From NCBI GenBank assembly GCA_947629735.1, contig CANREX010000012.1, positions 1-17,732 on the forward strand: a DNA stretch of 17,732 nt, in the 5' to 3' direction. This DNA is from an uncultured Clostridia bacterium (GTDB lineage: Bacteria > Bacillota > Clostridia > Christensenellales > Borkfalkiaceae). The notes under the pieces are model-generated. The model did no database searches, was not told where the DNA came from, and saw only the letters and a list, made by a program, of their open reading frames with translations. This document shows positions 7,516 through 13,655 of this stretch, piece by piece. The translations under genes and the position numbers were made by a program. Numbering within the stretch: position 1 is the first letter of the stretch; every line of letters begins with the position of its first letter.

Positions 7516-8730
7516 TCACCTTATAACAATCAACTTATCCCGCGCGCGGGTAATGGCGGTGTACAGCCAACGGGAGGAGTCCTCGCGGAAAGCGTAGCTC
7601 TCGTCGAACACTATCGCGGAGGAAAATTCCGAGCCCTGCGCCTTGTGGCAGGAAATGCAGTAGCCGTATTCGAACCTGTTCAGCGTAAACGCGCCGACGG
7701 CTTCCCCGTTCTCGTCGAATTTGGCGAAGTAGTCGCCGTGTTTGTAGCGATATTGCCCGTTTTCGAATATGCCCGTGTCGAAGGGCAGCGCGTCGGGGCA
7801 GTATTCGTCCGTGAAATCGGGCTTGAACATGGTGAAGCCTATCCCCGTCGCCCCGTCGTAAAAGGGGTCGCGCGCCGTGCCGATAATGCCGTTGACGAGG
7901 TTGAATCGCATTTCCCCGTCGATAAATTGTTCCCAATTATTGTAAGTGCATATCAATTTTTCGCCGTTTTGGGGCAGAAGTCCTTCAAATCCCTTAATTT
8001 TTCTGACTTCCGCGTTTATCTTTGCGCGCGTGGAATTCAGCCCGCAAATCAGCTGTTCCGCCTTGACGTACAGCGCGGCTTTGCGCTCTTCGCTCAATTT
8101 TCGCCCGCTCACCACAAACGCCTTGCCGCCGAAATTTCCATATGGCAGAAATTTCCCCTCGCGCGCAAGTTGCGAAAGCCTGATTATGGGGTTGTCGAGC
8201 TGTTGGCGCACGATGTCCTTTAAGGAGTGGTCGGGGTTTTTCAAAAAGGTGTTGAAGCCCTCTATCGGCGGCAGCTGCGCCCCGTCGCCGCACATGAGCA
8301 CCTTGACGCCGAAGTGCAGGATATCTTCCAACATTTCGTCGGAGACCATGGAAGCCTCGTCCAAGACTATCAGCTTTATCGCCTTGTCGATGGCTTCTCT
8401 CCGCCTGAAAACCAATTTTTCTGTCTTGATTGTCTTCCCGTTTACCGTTATTTCCTGCTCGACCGTCTGCGCCTGATATATCAGCCTGTGAACGGTGCAG
8501 GCGGGCACTCCGTTTTTGATGAGAACGGTCGCCGCTTTGCCCGTCGGCGCGACGAATACCGCGCTTTCGCCGCCCGTAAGGCGCAAAGTGTCCGTAACGG
8601 TATGCTTTATGAGAGATGTTTTCCCCGTGCCGGCGTAACCCGTCAGCACAAACACCTGCTTAGTTCCCTTGAAGAACCACTCGGCTATCTTTTTATCGGC
8701 GCTCTTTTGGTCGGCGTTAAGTTCAATCAT
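7516..8730 (-). CDS. RecD/Dda-like superfamily 1B DNA helicase
   Basis: A 404-residue ATPase with the SF1 helicase motifs in order: Walker A GYAGTGKTS (31-39), motif Ia APTGKAA (61-67), Walker B LDEAS (123-127), motif III GDGAQLPPI (148-156), then near the C-terminus SCHKAQGSEF (motif V) and YTAITRARDKL (motif VI). It lacks the long N-terminal part of RecD2 (about 740 residues) and is close in size to phage T4 Dda, so a stand-alone 5'-3' helicase in replication restart or repair is the best guess. I chose the ATG at 8730. An in-frame TTG at 8766 would add 12 residues, but the stretch between contains a good -10 box rather than coding-like sequence. No ribosome binding site is seen before 8730. 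The gene is divergent from pgi and convergent with the upstream operon. Confidence 0.85.
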   Translation of the reverse strand: MIELNADQKSADKKIAEWFFKGTKQVFVLTGYAGTGKTSLIKHTVTDTLRLTGGESAVFVAPTGKAATVLIKNGVPACTVHRLIYQAQTVEQEITVNGKTIKTEKLVFRRREAIDKAIKLIVLDEASMVSDEMLEDILHFGVKVLMCGDGAQLPPIEGFNTFLKNPDHSLKDIVRQQLDNPIIRLSQLAREGKFLPYGNFGGKAFVVSGRKLSEERKAALYVKAEQLICGLNSTRAKINAEVRKIKGFEGLLPQNGEKLICTYNNWEQFIDGEMRFNLVNGIIGTARDPFYDGATGIGFTMFKPDFTDEYCPDALPFDTGIFENGQYRYKHGDYFAKFDENGEAVGAFTLNRFEYGYCISCHKAQGSEFSSAIVFDESYAFREDSSRWLYTAITRARDKLIVIR

Positions 8731-8736
8731 GCGTTT

Positions 8737-8766
8737 ATTATAATATAAAAACGATTGTTTACGCAA
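8737..8766 (-). promoter_or_regulatory. Predicted promoter of the helicase gene, giving a leaderless mRNA
   Basis: On the minus strand a perfect TATAAT (8742-8737) ends only 6 nt before the ATG at 8730. A weak -35 (TTGCGT, 8766-8761) sits 18 bp further upstream. Transcription would start at or within a base or two of the start codon. No Shine-Dalgarno sequence is present. Confidence 0.5.
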
Positions 8767-8777
8767 GCGATTGCGCT

Positions 8778-8853
8778 TTGCCGCGTATAAATTTTCTCTT
8801 TACGGCAAACAAATTTTCTTGCCGCGGAACTTGCCGCCGCATATAAATTTTCT
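8778..8853. repeat. Direct repeats in the helicase-pgi divergent intergenic region
   Basis: TTGCCGC-GTATAAATTTTCT (8778-8797) recurs as TTGCCGC, CGC, ATATAAATTTTCT (8831-8853), differing by a small insertion. The core AAATTTTCT occurs a third time at 8811-8819, followed by another TTGCCGC (8819-8825). These could be regulator sites for one or both divergent genes, or simply a slippage product in AT-rich DNA. Confidence 0.45.
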
Positions 8854-8901
8854 ATCCGTTTTCCTGCTTTTTGAATTTTTGGCGGAAATTTGAAATTGGT
8901 A

Positions 8902-8930
8902 TTGACTAAGCAGCGCTTTTGTTATATAAT
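8902..8930 (+). promoter_or_regulatory. Predicted sigma-A promoter of pgi
   Basis: TTGACT (8902-8907), 17-bp spacer, TATAAT (8925-8930): nearly consensus. The predicted start near 8937 gives a leader of about 60 nt before the pgi start codon. Confidence 0.8.
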
Positions 8931-8937
8931 TATAGCG

Positions 8938-8974
8938 TATGGTGGTCGTCAAAATTGACGCGCCATAACTCAAA
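8938..8974 (+). promoter_or_regulatory. Structured pgi 5' leader with a 9-codon upstream ORF
   Basis: At the predicted 5' end of the mRNA, TATGG (8938-8942) pairs with CCATA (8963-8967). Inside, CGTCAA (8947-8952) pairs with TTGACG (8955-8960), with a two-base bulge, making a stable hairpin. As DNA the core CGTCAAAATTGACG (8947-8960) is a perfect 14-bp palindrome, so it could equally be an operator. A short ORF, ATG at 8939 to TAA at 8966-8968 (MVVVKIDAP), fills the hairpin. Bases 8956-8974 are complementary to the start of the candidate RNA at 11660-11677. The GGAGGG ribosome binding site (8985-8990) lies downstream and outside the stem. Confidence 0.45.
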
Positions 8975-8999
8975 AAAATTTGTCGGAGGGAAAATGACA

Positions 9000-10436
9000 A
9001 TGGCATATAAGACCAAAGAATGGCGCAACGCCATGAGGGTTACCGTGGACTACAACTACATGATGAGCAAGTCATTGGGCGATAAAGGCATAACGGACGG
9101 CGACATCAAAGCGGTAAAGGAAAAGGCGGAGGGCGCGTTCAGGTACGTTGCGGCTAACCGCGGCAGAGACGATCTGTTCATGGGCTGGACGGAACTTCCT
9201 TACAACCAGGACGCAATCGTGGCGGACATAATCGCAACGGCAAAACAGGTCAGGAAAAAATTCAAATATTTCGTCGTGCTCGGCATCGGCGGCAGCGCGC
9301 TCGGTCCTATAATGGCGTTCAACGCGCTTTGCCATCTGCACTATAACGAGCTGTCGCCTTCCAAGAGGAAGGGCCCCAAGTTCTATGTAGAGGACAACGT
9401 AGACCCCGTCAGAATGGCGGCTTTGCTTGACGTTATCGAGCCCGAAAAGACCTGCTTCAACGTCATCTCCAAGTCCGGCGCGACGAGCGAGACGATGACC
9501 CAATATCTGATAATTTCGGATATCTTGAAGAAGGCGGGCGTAGACATCGCCGAAAATATGATATTCACGACGGACGCGGTAAAGGGAAATCTCCAAAAGA
9601 TAGACGCGAGCTTCGGCGGCAAGGTCAAAAAGTACGTGCTTCCCGACGGCGTAGGCGGAAGATTCTCCGAACTTTCCCCCGTGGGGCTTCTCCCCGCGGC
9701 GGTACTCGGGATAGATATAAAGGGCATGCTTGCGGGCGCGGCGTACATGGACAACCTCTGCTCCAAGCCCTCGGTGGCGAAGAACCCTGCGCTTGCCTGC
9801 GCGGTTTTGCAGTACATAACGATGAAACAGGGCAAGAATATCAACGTGCTCATGCCCTATTCGGACAACCTCAAACTCATGGCGGATTGGTATTGCCAGC
9901 TCTGGGCGGAAAGCCTCGGCAAGGCGGTAGATTACGACGGAAATCTCGTAAACGCGGGCACGACCCCCGTAAAGAGTTTGGGCGTAACCGACCAGCACTC
10001 GCAGGTTCAGCTGTATATCGAAGGACCTTACGACAAGGTGATAACCTTCATATCGGTAGCCAACTACGCGACGACGATGCCCATTCCTCACGGCTGCGAG
10101 GATATCCCCGACGTCGGTTTCCTCGGCGGTCACTCCATGCAGGAACTCATTCAGGCGGAAAACAAGGCTACGGCTTACGCGCTGATGAGGGCGGGAAGAA
10201 TGAACTACACAATCAATATGCCCGAAGTAAACGCGTTCACGCTCGGACAGCTCATGTATCTGCTTGAAATGCAGACGGCGTACACGGGCGCGATGCTCAA
10301 TATCAACACGTTCAATCAGCCCGGCGTCGAAAACGGCAAAAAGGCGACATTTGCGTTGCTCGGCAAGAAGGGCTACGAGGGGCAGAAGAAAGAGATGGAT
10401 TCCGCGCCCGCGCTCGACGATAAATATATCGTATAA
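9000..10436 (+). CDS. pgi: Glucose-6-phosphate isomerase
   Basis: Interconverts glucose 6-phosphate and fructose 6-phosphate in glycolysis and gluconeogenesis. The 478-residue product carries the SIS-fold motifs GIGGSALG (95-102), SKSGATSET (157-165), GVGGRFS (217-223), the catalytic-Glu region WAESLGK (302-308, Glu304) and GVTDQHSQ (328-335). Length and motifs fit the shorter Gram-positive type of about 450 residues rather than the 550-residue enterobacterial type. Two nearby ATGs are possible: 8994 (4 nt after GGAGG) and 9000 (10 nt after). I prefer 9000 for spacing, giving MAYKTKEW. The gene has its own strong promoter and is followed by a terminator-like hairpin, so it is probably monocistronic. 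Confidence 0.95.
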   Translation: MAYKTKEWRNAMRVTVDYNYMMSKSLGDKGITDGDIKAVKEKAEGAFRYVAANRGRDDLFMGWTELPYNQDAIVADIIATAKQVRKKFKYFVVLGIGGSALGPIMAFNALCHLHYNELSPSKRKGPKFYVEDNVDPVRMAALLDVIEPEKTCFNVISKSGATSETMTQYLIISDILKKAGVDIAENMIFTTDAVKGNLQKIDASFGGKVKKYVLPDGVGGRFSELSPVGLLPAAVLGIDIKGMLAGAAYMDNLCSKPSVAKNPALACAVLQYITMKQGKNINVLMPYSDNLKLMADWYCQLWAESLGKAVDYDGNLVNAGTTPVKSLGVTDQHSQVQLYIEGPYDKVITFISVANYATTMPIPHGCEDIPDVGFLGGHSMQELIQAENKATAYALMRAGRMNYTINMPEVNAFTLGQLMYLLEMQTAYTGAMLNINTFNQPGVENGKKATFALLGKKGYEGQKKEMDSAPALDDKYIV

Positions 10437-10453
10437 AATTTACAAGGCAAGGA

Positions 10454-10481
10454 CAAGGCGGCGCGAAATCGCGTCGCCTTG
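10454..10481 (+). terminator. Terminator-like hairpin after pgi
   Basis: A 12-bp stem (10454-10465 with 10470-10481, one G-U pair, loop AAAT) starts 18 nt after the pgi stop. The T-tract is poor (CCTTGATTTATGATT), so termination may be partial. The hairpin ends 4 nt before the ATG of the next gene. Confidence 0.6.
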
Positions 10482-10485
10482 ATTT

Positions 10486-11493
10486 ATGATTATGGAATGG
10501 TACTATATACTCGCTATCTGCATAGCGGCGGCAGTCGCGCTCGTCTGCGCGGCATTGCTCGCGCTCGCGGCGCTCGCCTATCGCATAGCGTTCTCTGAAA
10601 GGTGCGACAAAAACCCGCTGCTCACATACTTCACCGCGGAACACTTTGGGCTTATTGTCAGTCCCGTGGAAGTCAAAAAGGGGACAACCACCCTGCGCGG
10701 CGGACTGTATAAGGCAGGCGCGGGCGACGTCGGACTGATAATCTTCTGTCACGGCATGGGCGCGGGTCACGCGGCGTACATGACCGAGGTCGCCTACTTC
10801 TGCAAGCGGGGCTATACGGTGCTCGCGATGGATAACCGCGGGTGCGATTTGTCGGACGGAAACGGCATAAAGGGCATGTATTCGGGCGCGGAAGCGGCAA
10901 TTGCAGCTTATGACTTCGCCAAGAGCGACGAAAGATTGAAAGGCATGAAAACCGTGTTCATGGGGCACAGCTGGGGAGGCTATTCCGCACTGTGCGCCGC
11001 GGCGGAGAGGAAAGCCGACGGCGTAGTCGCATTGAGCGCGCCCTTATCCCCCGCGGCTACTATAAGCGGCGGCGCGGCGGGAATATTGCCAAAATGGCTC
11101 GCCTGCGCGCTTCGCCCGTTCGCTGCCGTATGCGATTTTTTCATTTTCGGCGTTCACTCCAACAAAAACGCCGCGGTCTGCGCGCAAAAGTGCGGAACGC
11201 CCGTATTGCTCGTCCACGGAGACGGCGACGGGGTAGTCCCCTTTAAAAATTCGGCTTACGCAAAGGCGGAGGGGGCGAATATAACAAAATACCTCGCCGC
11301 GGGCAAGGCGCACAACCCCTACAACACGCAAAATGCGGAAAAATTGCTCGCGGAGCTTTCCGCAAAGCTCGCTTCGGCTAAAACCATGGACGACGAGCAA
11401 AAGAAGTTCTTCGCGCTCTTCGATTACGCCGCCGCCACCGAAGAGGACGAAAACGTCATGCGCGAAATAAATAGTTTTATCGAAAACCTTTGA
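10486..11493 (+). CDS. Membrane-anchored alpha/beta hydrolase
   Basis: A 335-residue protein with an N-terminal hydrophobic anchor (about residues 7-33) and an alpha/beta-hydrolase domain. Visible are the oxyanion-loop motif HGMG (89-92), the nucleophile elbow GHSWGG (160-165, Ser162), a likely acid in HGDGDGVVP (Asp246 or Asp248) and the catalytic His276 in GKAHNPYN. The substrate is unknown; family members include esterases, lipases and peptidases. No Shine-Dalgarno sequence precedes either possible ATG (10486 or 10492), and the pgi hairpin abuts the start, so translation may depend on read-through from pgi or be weak. The C-terminal 50 residues are acidic and look helical. There is no clear U-rich terminator after the stop. 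Confidence 0.8.
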   Translation: MIMEWYYILAICIAAAVALVCAALLALAALAYRIAFSERCDKNPLLTYFTAEHFGLIVSPVEVKKGTTTLRGGLYKAGAGDVGLIIFCHGMGAGHAAYMTEVAYFCKRGYTVLAMDNRGCDLSDGNGIKGMYSGAEAAIAAYDFAKSDERLKGMKTVFMGHSWGGYSALCAAAERKADGVVALSAPLSPAATISGGAAGILPKWLACALRPFAAVCDFFIFGVHSNKNAAVCAQKCGTPVLLVHGDGDGVVPFKNSAYAKAEGANITKYLAAGKAHNPYNTQNAEKLLAELSAKLASAKTMDDEQKKFFALFDYAAATEEDENVMREINSFIENL

Positions 11494-11520
11494 TTTTCCC
11501 GCACTTTAAAAAGCCGCGGC

Positions 11521-11588
11521 GTTTATGTAAACAAATCCCGCAGTTATTATAAACGCAGTTATTATATAAATGCAAAGCGCGCAAGCGC
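11521..11588. repeat. Short repeats downstream of the hydrolase gene
   Basis: CGCAGTTATTATA occurs twice in tandem (11539-11551 and 11554-11566, period 15). It is preceded by the palindrome GTTTATGTAAAC (11521-11532) and followed by a GC-rich inverted repeat GCGC-GCAA-GCGC (11577-11588). I see no gene in 11494-11626; a 68-codon minus-strand ORF there has no ribosome binding site and no recognisable features. Confidence 0.5.
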
Positions 11589-11626
11589 GGCGGAAGTCAA
11601 TACGGACAAATAAAGAGCAAAATGAG

Positions 11627-11655
11627 TTGACAACGCATATCTTTTGGGTTATACT
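11627..11655 (+). promoter_or_regulatory. Strong predicted sigma-A promoter for the candidate RNA
   Basis: A perfect TTGACA (11627-11632), 17-bp spacer, TATACT (11650-11655). This is the best promoter match in the window, and no long ORF follows it. Transcription should start near 11661-11663. Confidence 0.8.
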
Positions 11656-11666
11656 CTTATTTGAGT

Positions 11667-11744
11667 ATGGCGCGTCAGGGTCATGCAAATATTGAAGCGG
11701 AGTTTTCCGCATTATTGATTGAGTTAAAAGCTCAAATTTTATAA
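11667..11744 (+). other. Possible 25-codon small ORF at the 5' end of the candidate RNA
   Basis: ATG at 11667, only about 5 nt from the predicted transcription start, opens a frame to TAA at 11742-11744. The peptide begins MARQGHANIEAEF and ends ELKAQIL, with an amphipathic-helix-like composition. There is no Shine-Dalgarno site, so it would have to be read almost leaderless. No known family is recognised and it may be chance. Confidence 0.2.
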
Positions 11745-11876
11745 GTTGATTACTTTATAATCAAAGCCGAAAGGCGTCACTTGTGAAACGGTCAATAAGA
11801 GTAGTAAAAGTATTTGCTATATAGACTCTGCGAAAGTTATAATCAAGAGTAAACCCGCGTATTTGACAGCGAGGTA

Positions 11877-11903
11877 AAAAGGCGACTTTTCGGGTCGCCT
11901 TTT
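11877..11903 (+). terminator. Intrinsic terminator of the candidate RNA
   Basis: A perfect 10-bp stem, AAAAGGCGAC (11877-11886) with GTCGCCTTTT (11894-11903), around a 7-nt loop, ending in a T-run. The A-rich left side lets it work in either direction. A second stem (11929-11934/11953-11958, TCCGCC/GGCGGA with inner TGAC/GTCA) follows but lacks a T-run. Confidence 0.85.
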
Positions 11904-11956
11904 ATCGTTGCTTTAAAATTCGGTTTTTTCCGCCCTTTGACGGGGAAGGTCAGGCG

Positions 11957-12011
11957 GACTTCAACGCGCCTATATCTTAAACAAAAGGCGATAAGTTGAC
12001 GTCAACGCGCC
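11957..12011. promoter_or_regulatory. Palindromic operator candidate with direct repeat before speA
   Basis: GTTGACGTCAAC (11995-12006) is a perfect 12-bp palindrome covering the predicted -35 of speA. The 14-mer GACGTCAACGCGCC (11998-12011) is repeated with one change as GACTTCAACGCGCC (11957-11970), exactly 41 bp upstream, close to four helical turns. This arrangement would suit cooperative repressor binding. No known regulator is assigned. Confidence 0.4.
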
Positions 12012-12025
12012 CAGAAAATTATAAC
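11996..12025 (+). promoter_or_regulatory. Predicted promoter of the polyamine operon
   Basis: TTGACG (11996-12001) and TATAAC (12020-12025), each one base from consensus, are spaced 18 bp apart. Transcription would begin near 12032, after the terminator of the candidate RNA, so the operon need not depend on read-through. Confidence 0.55.
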
Positions 12026-12077
12026 GGCAAAAAAGGACGGCAAACTTTTACAAAATAAACGCGTAGGAAAACACGTT

Positions 12078-13520
12078 ATGGACAGACAAAAGCGCGCGCC
12101 GCTGTATGAAGCGCTGGAAAATTTCAGAAAGAAGAGGGTAGTGCCCTTCGACGTGCCCGGGCATAAGCGCGGGCGCGGCAATCCCGAGCTCGTGGAGCTG
12201 CTCGGCGAAAAGTGCGTGGGGCTGGACGTCAACTCCATGAAGCCGTTGGACGACCTCTGTCACCCCTCTTCCGTAATACGCGAGGCGGAAGCCCTCGCCG
12301 CTGAAGCGTTCGGCGCGGCACATTCCTTTTTCATGGTGGGCGGCACGACGTCCGCCGTGCAGAGCATGATACTTTCGGTGTGCGGCGAGGGCGACAAGAT
12401 AATTTTGCCCCGCAACGTGCATAAATCTGCTATAAACGCGCTCATTCTGTGCGGGGCTGTTCCCGTATACGTCAATCCGGAAGTGGACAAACGGCTGGGG
12501 ATATCGCTCGGCATGCAGACGTCGAAACTCAAACAGGCGGTGGTGGAAAACCCCGACGCAAAGGCGGTTTTCGTCAACAATCCCACATACTACGGGATAT
12601 GTTCGGACATGCGCTCGATAGTGCAGATCGCGCACAGCCACGGCATGAAAGTGCTCGCGGACGAGGCGCACGGCACGCACTTTTCGTTCAACGACGCCCT
12701 TCCCGTCTCCGCGATAAAGGCGGGAGCGGATATGTCGGCGGTGTCCATGCACAAATCGGGCGGAAGTTTAACGCAGTCCTCGCTTCTGTTGCTCGGCGAA
12801 AGCATGAACGCCGACTACGTGCGCCAGATAATCAACTTAACCCAGACGACGAGCGCGAGCTATCTGCTGCTTTCCAGCCTCGATATCTCCCGCCGCAACC
12901 TCGCGCTGCACGGCAAAGAGGCGTTTGCGCGCGTCATCGAGATGGCGAGTTACGCCCGCGCGGAGATAAACAACCTCGGCGGCTTCTACGCGTACGGCAG
13001 GGAGCTCATAAACGGCTCTTCTGTGTACGATTACGACGTCACCAAACTTTCCGTCTACACCCGCGATTTGGGACTTGCGGGCATAGAGGTCTACGACATT
13101 CTGCGCGACGAATACGACATTCAGATTGAGTTCGGAGACATCTCCAATTTCCTCGCATATATCTCGATAGGCGACAGAATTCAGGACATCGAACGGCTTG
13201 TCGGCGCGCTCTACGATATAAAGAGGCTGTACAGCAAGGATAAATCGGGCATGCTCGTCGCGGAGTACGTGTCGCCCAAGGTGGAGATACCCCCCCGCAG
13301 CGCGTTCTATGCGGAAAAGGTCTCGCTGCCGATAAAGCAGTCGGCGGGCAAGATATGCACGGAGTTCGTCATGTGCTACCCGCCCGGAATACCCATTCTG
13401 GCGCCCGGGGAACTGATAACCGAGGAAATTATCGAGTATATCGAGTACGCAAAGGCGAAAAAGTGCAATATTCAGGGCACGGAGGACTTTGCGGTCGAGC
13501 GGCTTAACGTGTTGAAATAA
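12078..13520 (+). CDS. speA: Arginine decarboxylase (Orn/Lys/Arg decarboxylase, fold type I)
   Basis: A PLP enzyme of 480 residues that by context converts arginine to agmatine, the first step of this operon's pathway. PLP-binding features of the Orn/Lys/Arg decarboxylase major domain are visible: VPGHKRG (26-32), the stretch GGTTSA (88-93), DEAHGTH (195-201) and the Schiff-base lysine in SMHKSGG (Lys226). The length matches the compact Firmicutes form without the N-terminal wing domain of E. coli enzymes. The sequence alone cannot separate Arg from Lys or Orn specificity; the choice rests on agmatine deiminase at the end of the same cluster. A modest TAGGA ribosome binding site precedes the ATG. 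speE follows after 135 bp of spacer without a clear terminator or promoter. Confidence 0.88.
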   Translation: MDRQKRAPLYEALENFRKKRVVPFDVPGHKRGRGNPELVELLGEKCVGLDVNSMKPLDDLCHPSSVIREAEALAAEAFGAAHSFFMVGGTTSAVQSMILSVCGEGDKIILPRNVHKSAINALILCGAVPVYVNPEVDKRLGISLGMQTSKLKQAVVENPDAKAVFVNNPTYYGICSDMRSIVQIAHSHGMKVLADEAHGTHFSFNDALPVSAIKAGADMSAVSMHKSGGSLTQSSLLLLGESMNADYVRQIINLTQTTSASYLLLSSLDISRRNLALHGKEAFARVIEMASYARAEINNLGGFYAYGRELINGSSVYDYDVTKLSVYTRDLGLAGIEVYDILRDEYDIQIEFGDISNFLAYISIGDRIQDIERLVGALYDIKRLYSKDKSGMLVAEYVSPKVEIPPRSAFYAEKVSLPIKQSAGKICTEFVMCYPPGIPILAPGELITEEIIEYIEYAKAKKCNIQGTEDFAVERLNVLK

Positions 13521-13655
13521 TGCGGCGGAAATCCGTCAAAAAAGACGACAACAACCTTTAATTAATGCGGCGACAGCCATAAAACGAAAAGGCGGAACGC
13601 CGTTAAATAATTTTAAAAAAGCGCGCAGCGCCCTGTGATAACGGAGGAAAAATTT

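Larger units (their letters stand above)
11662..11906 (+). ncRNA. Candidate structured noncoding RNA of about 240 nt, unknown family
   Basis: The stretch is bounded by a near-consensus promoter and a strong terminator, with no long ORF. Predicted hairpins in order: 11697-11701/11706-11710 (GCGGA/TCCGC), 11719-11725/11729-11735 (TTGAGTT/AGCTCAA, one G-U), 11746-11752/11758-11764 (TTGATTA/TAATCAA), 11766-11768/11773-11775 around a GAAA loop, and 11825-11829/11846-11850 (ACTCT/AGAGT) enclosing another GAAA loop. CGCGTCA (11671-11677) can close the fold with TGACAGCG (11864-11871, one bulge). I looked for hallmarks of 6S, tmRNA, RNase P, SRP RNA, T-box and common riboswitches and did not find them. 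Its 5' end is complementary to the pgi leader. It could be a free small RNA, or a leader with an attenuator; a separate promoter before speA favours the former. A 25-codon ORF overlaps its 5' part. Confidence 0.55.

Noticed and set aside
7462..8223. 253-codon plus-strand ORF opposite the helicase gene
   Set aside because: The minus-strand frame carries all helicase motifs in order; the plus-strand product has none and begins inside the palindrome.
9072..10133. 353-codon minus-strand ORF opposite pgi
   Set aside because: Antisense shadow of a well-conserved enzyme gene; composition (His, Arg, Val, Tyr rich) is typical of reversed GC-rich coding sequence.
11506..11712. 68-codon minus-strand ORF in the gene-free region, with a hydrophobic C-terminal part
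   Set aside because: No ribosome binding site, runs across the strong plus-strand promoter and short repeats, and has no recognisable similarity.
11662..11906. Known riboswitch, T-box, 6S, SRP, RNase P, tmRNA or tracrRNA as identity of the RNA
   Set aside because: The conserved sequence blocks I would expect for each were not found, and there are no cas genes or CRISPR repeats nearby; a covariance-model search is still needed.
11941..12011. CGCGCC-containing repeats as a CRISPR or integration site
   Set aside because: Only two imperfect copies, 41 bp apart, with no spacer structure, integrase or tRNA; better explained as regulator sites.
13521..13655. Possible terminator or promoter between speA and speE
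   Set aside because: Only a 4-bp stem (GGCG-GAA-CGCC) followed by a mixed AT stretch, and no -35/-10 pair of quality; read as an intra-operon spacer.
13635..13655. GTG start at 13635 for speE
   Set aside because: It would place the GGAGG ribosome binding site inside the coding region; the ATG at 13656 has ideal spacing and matches the family N-terminus.
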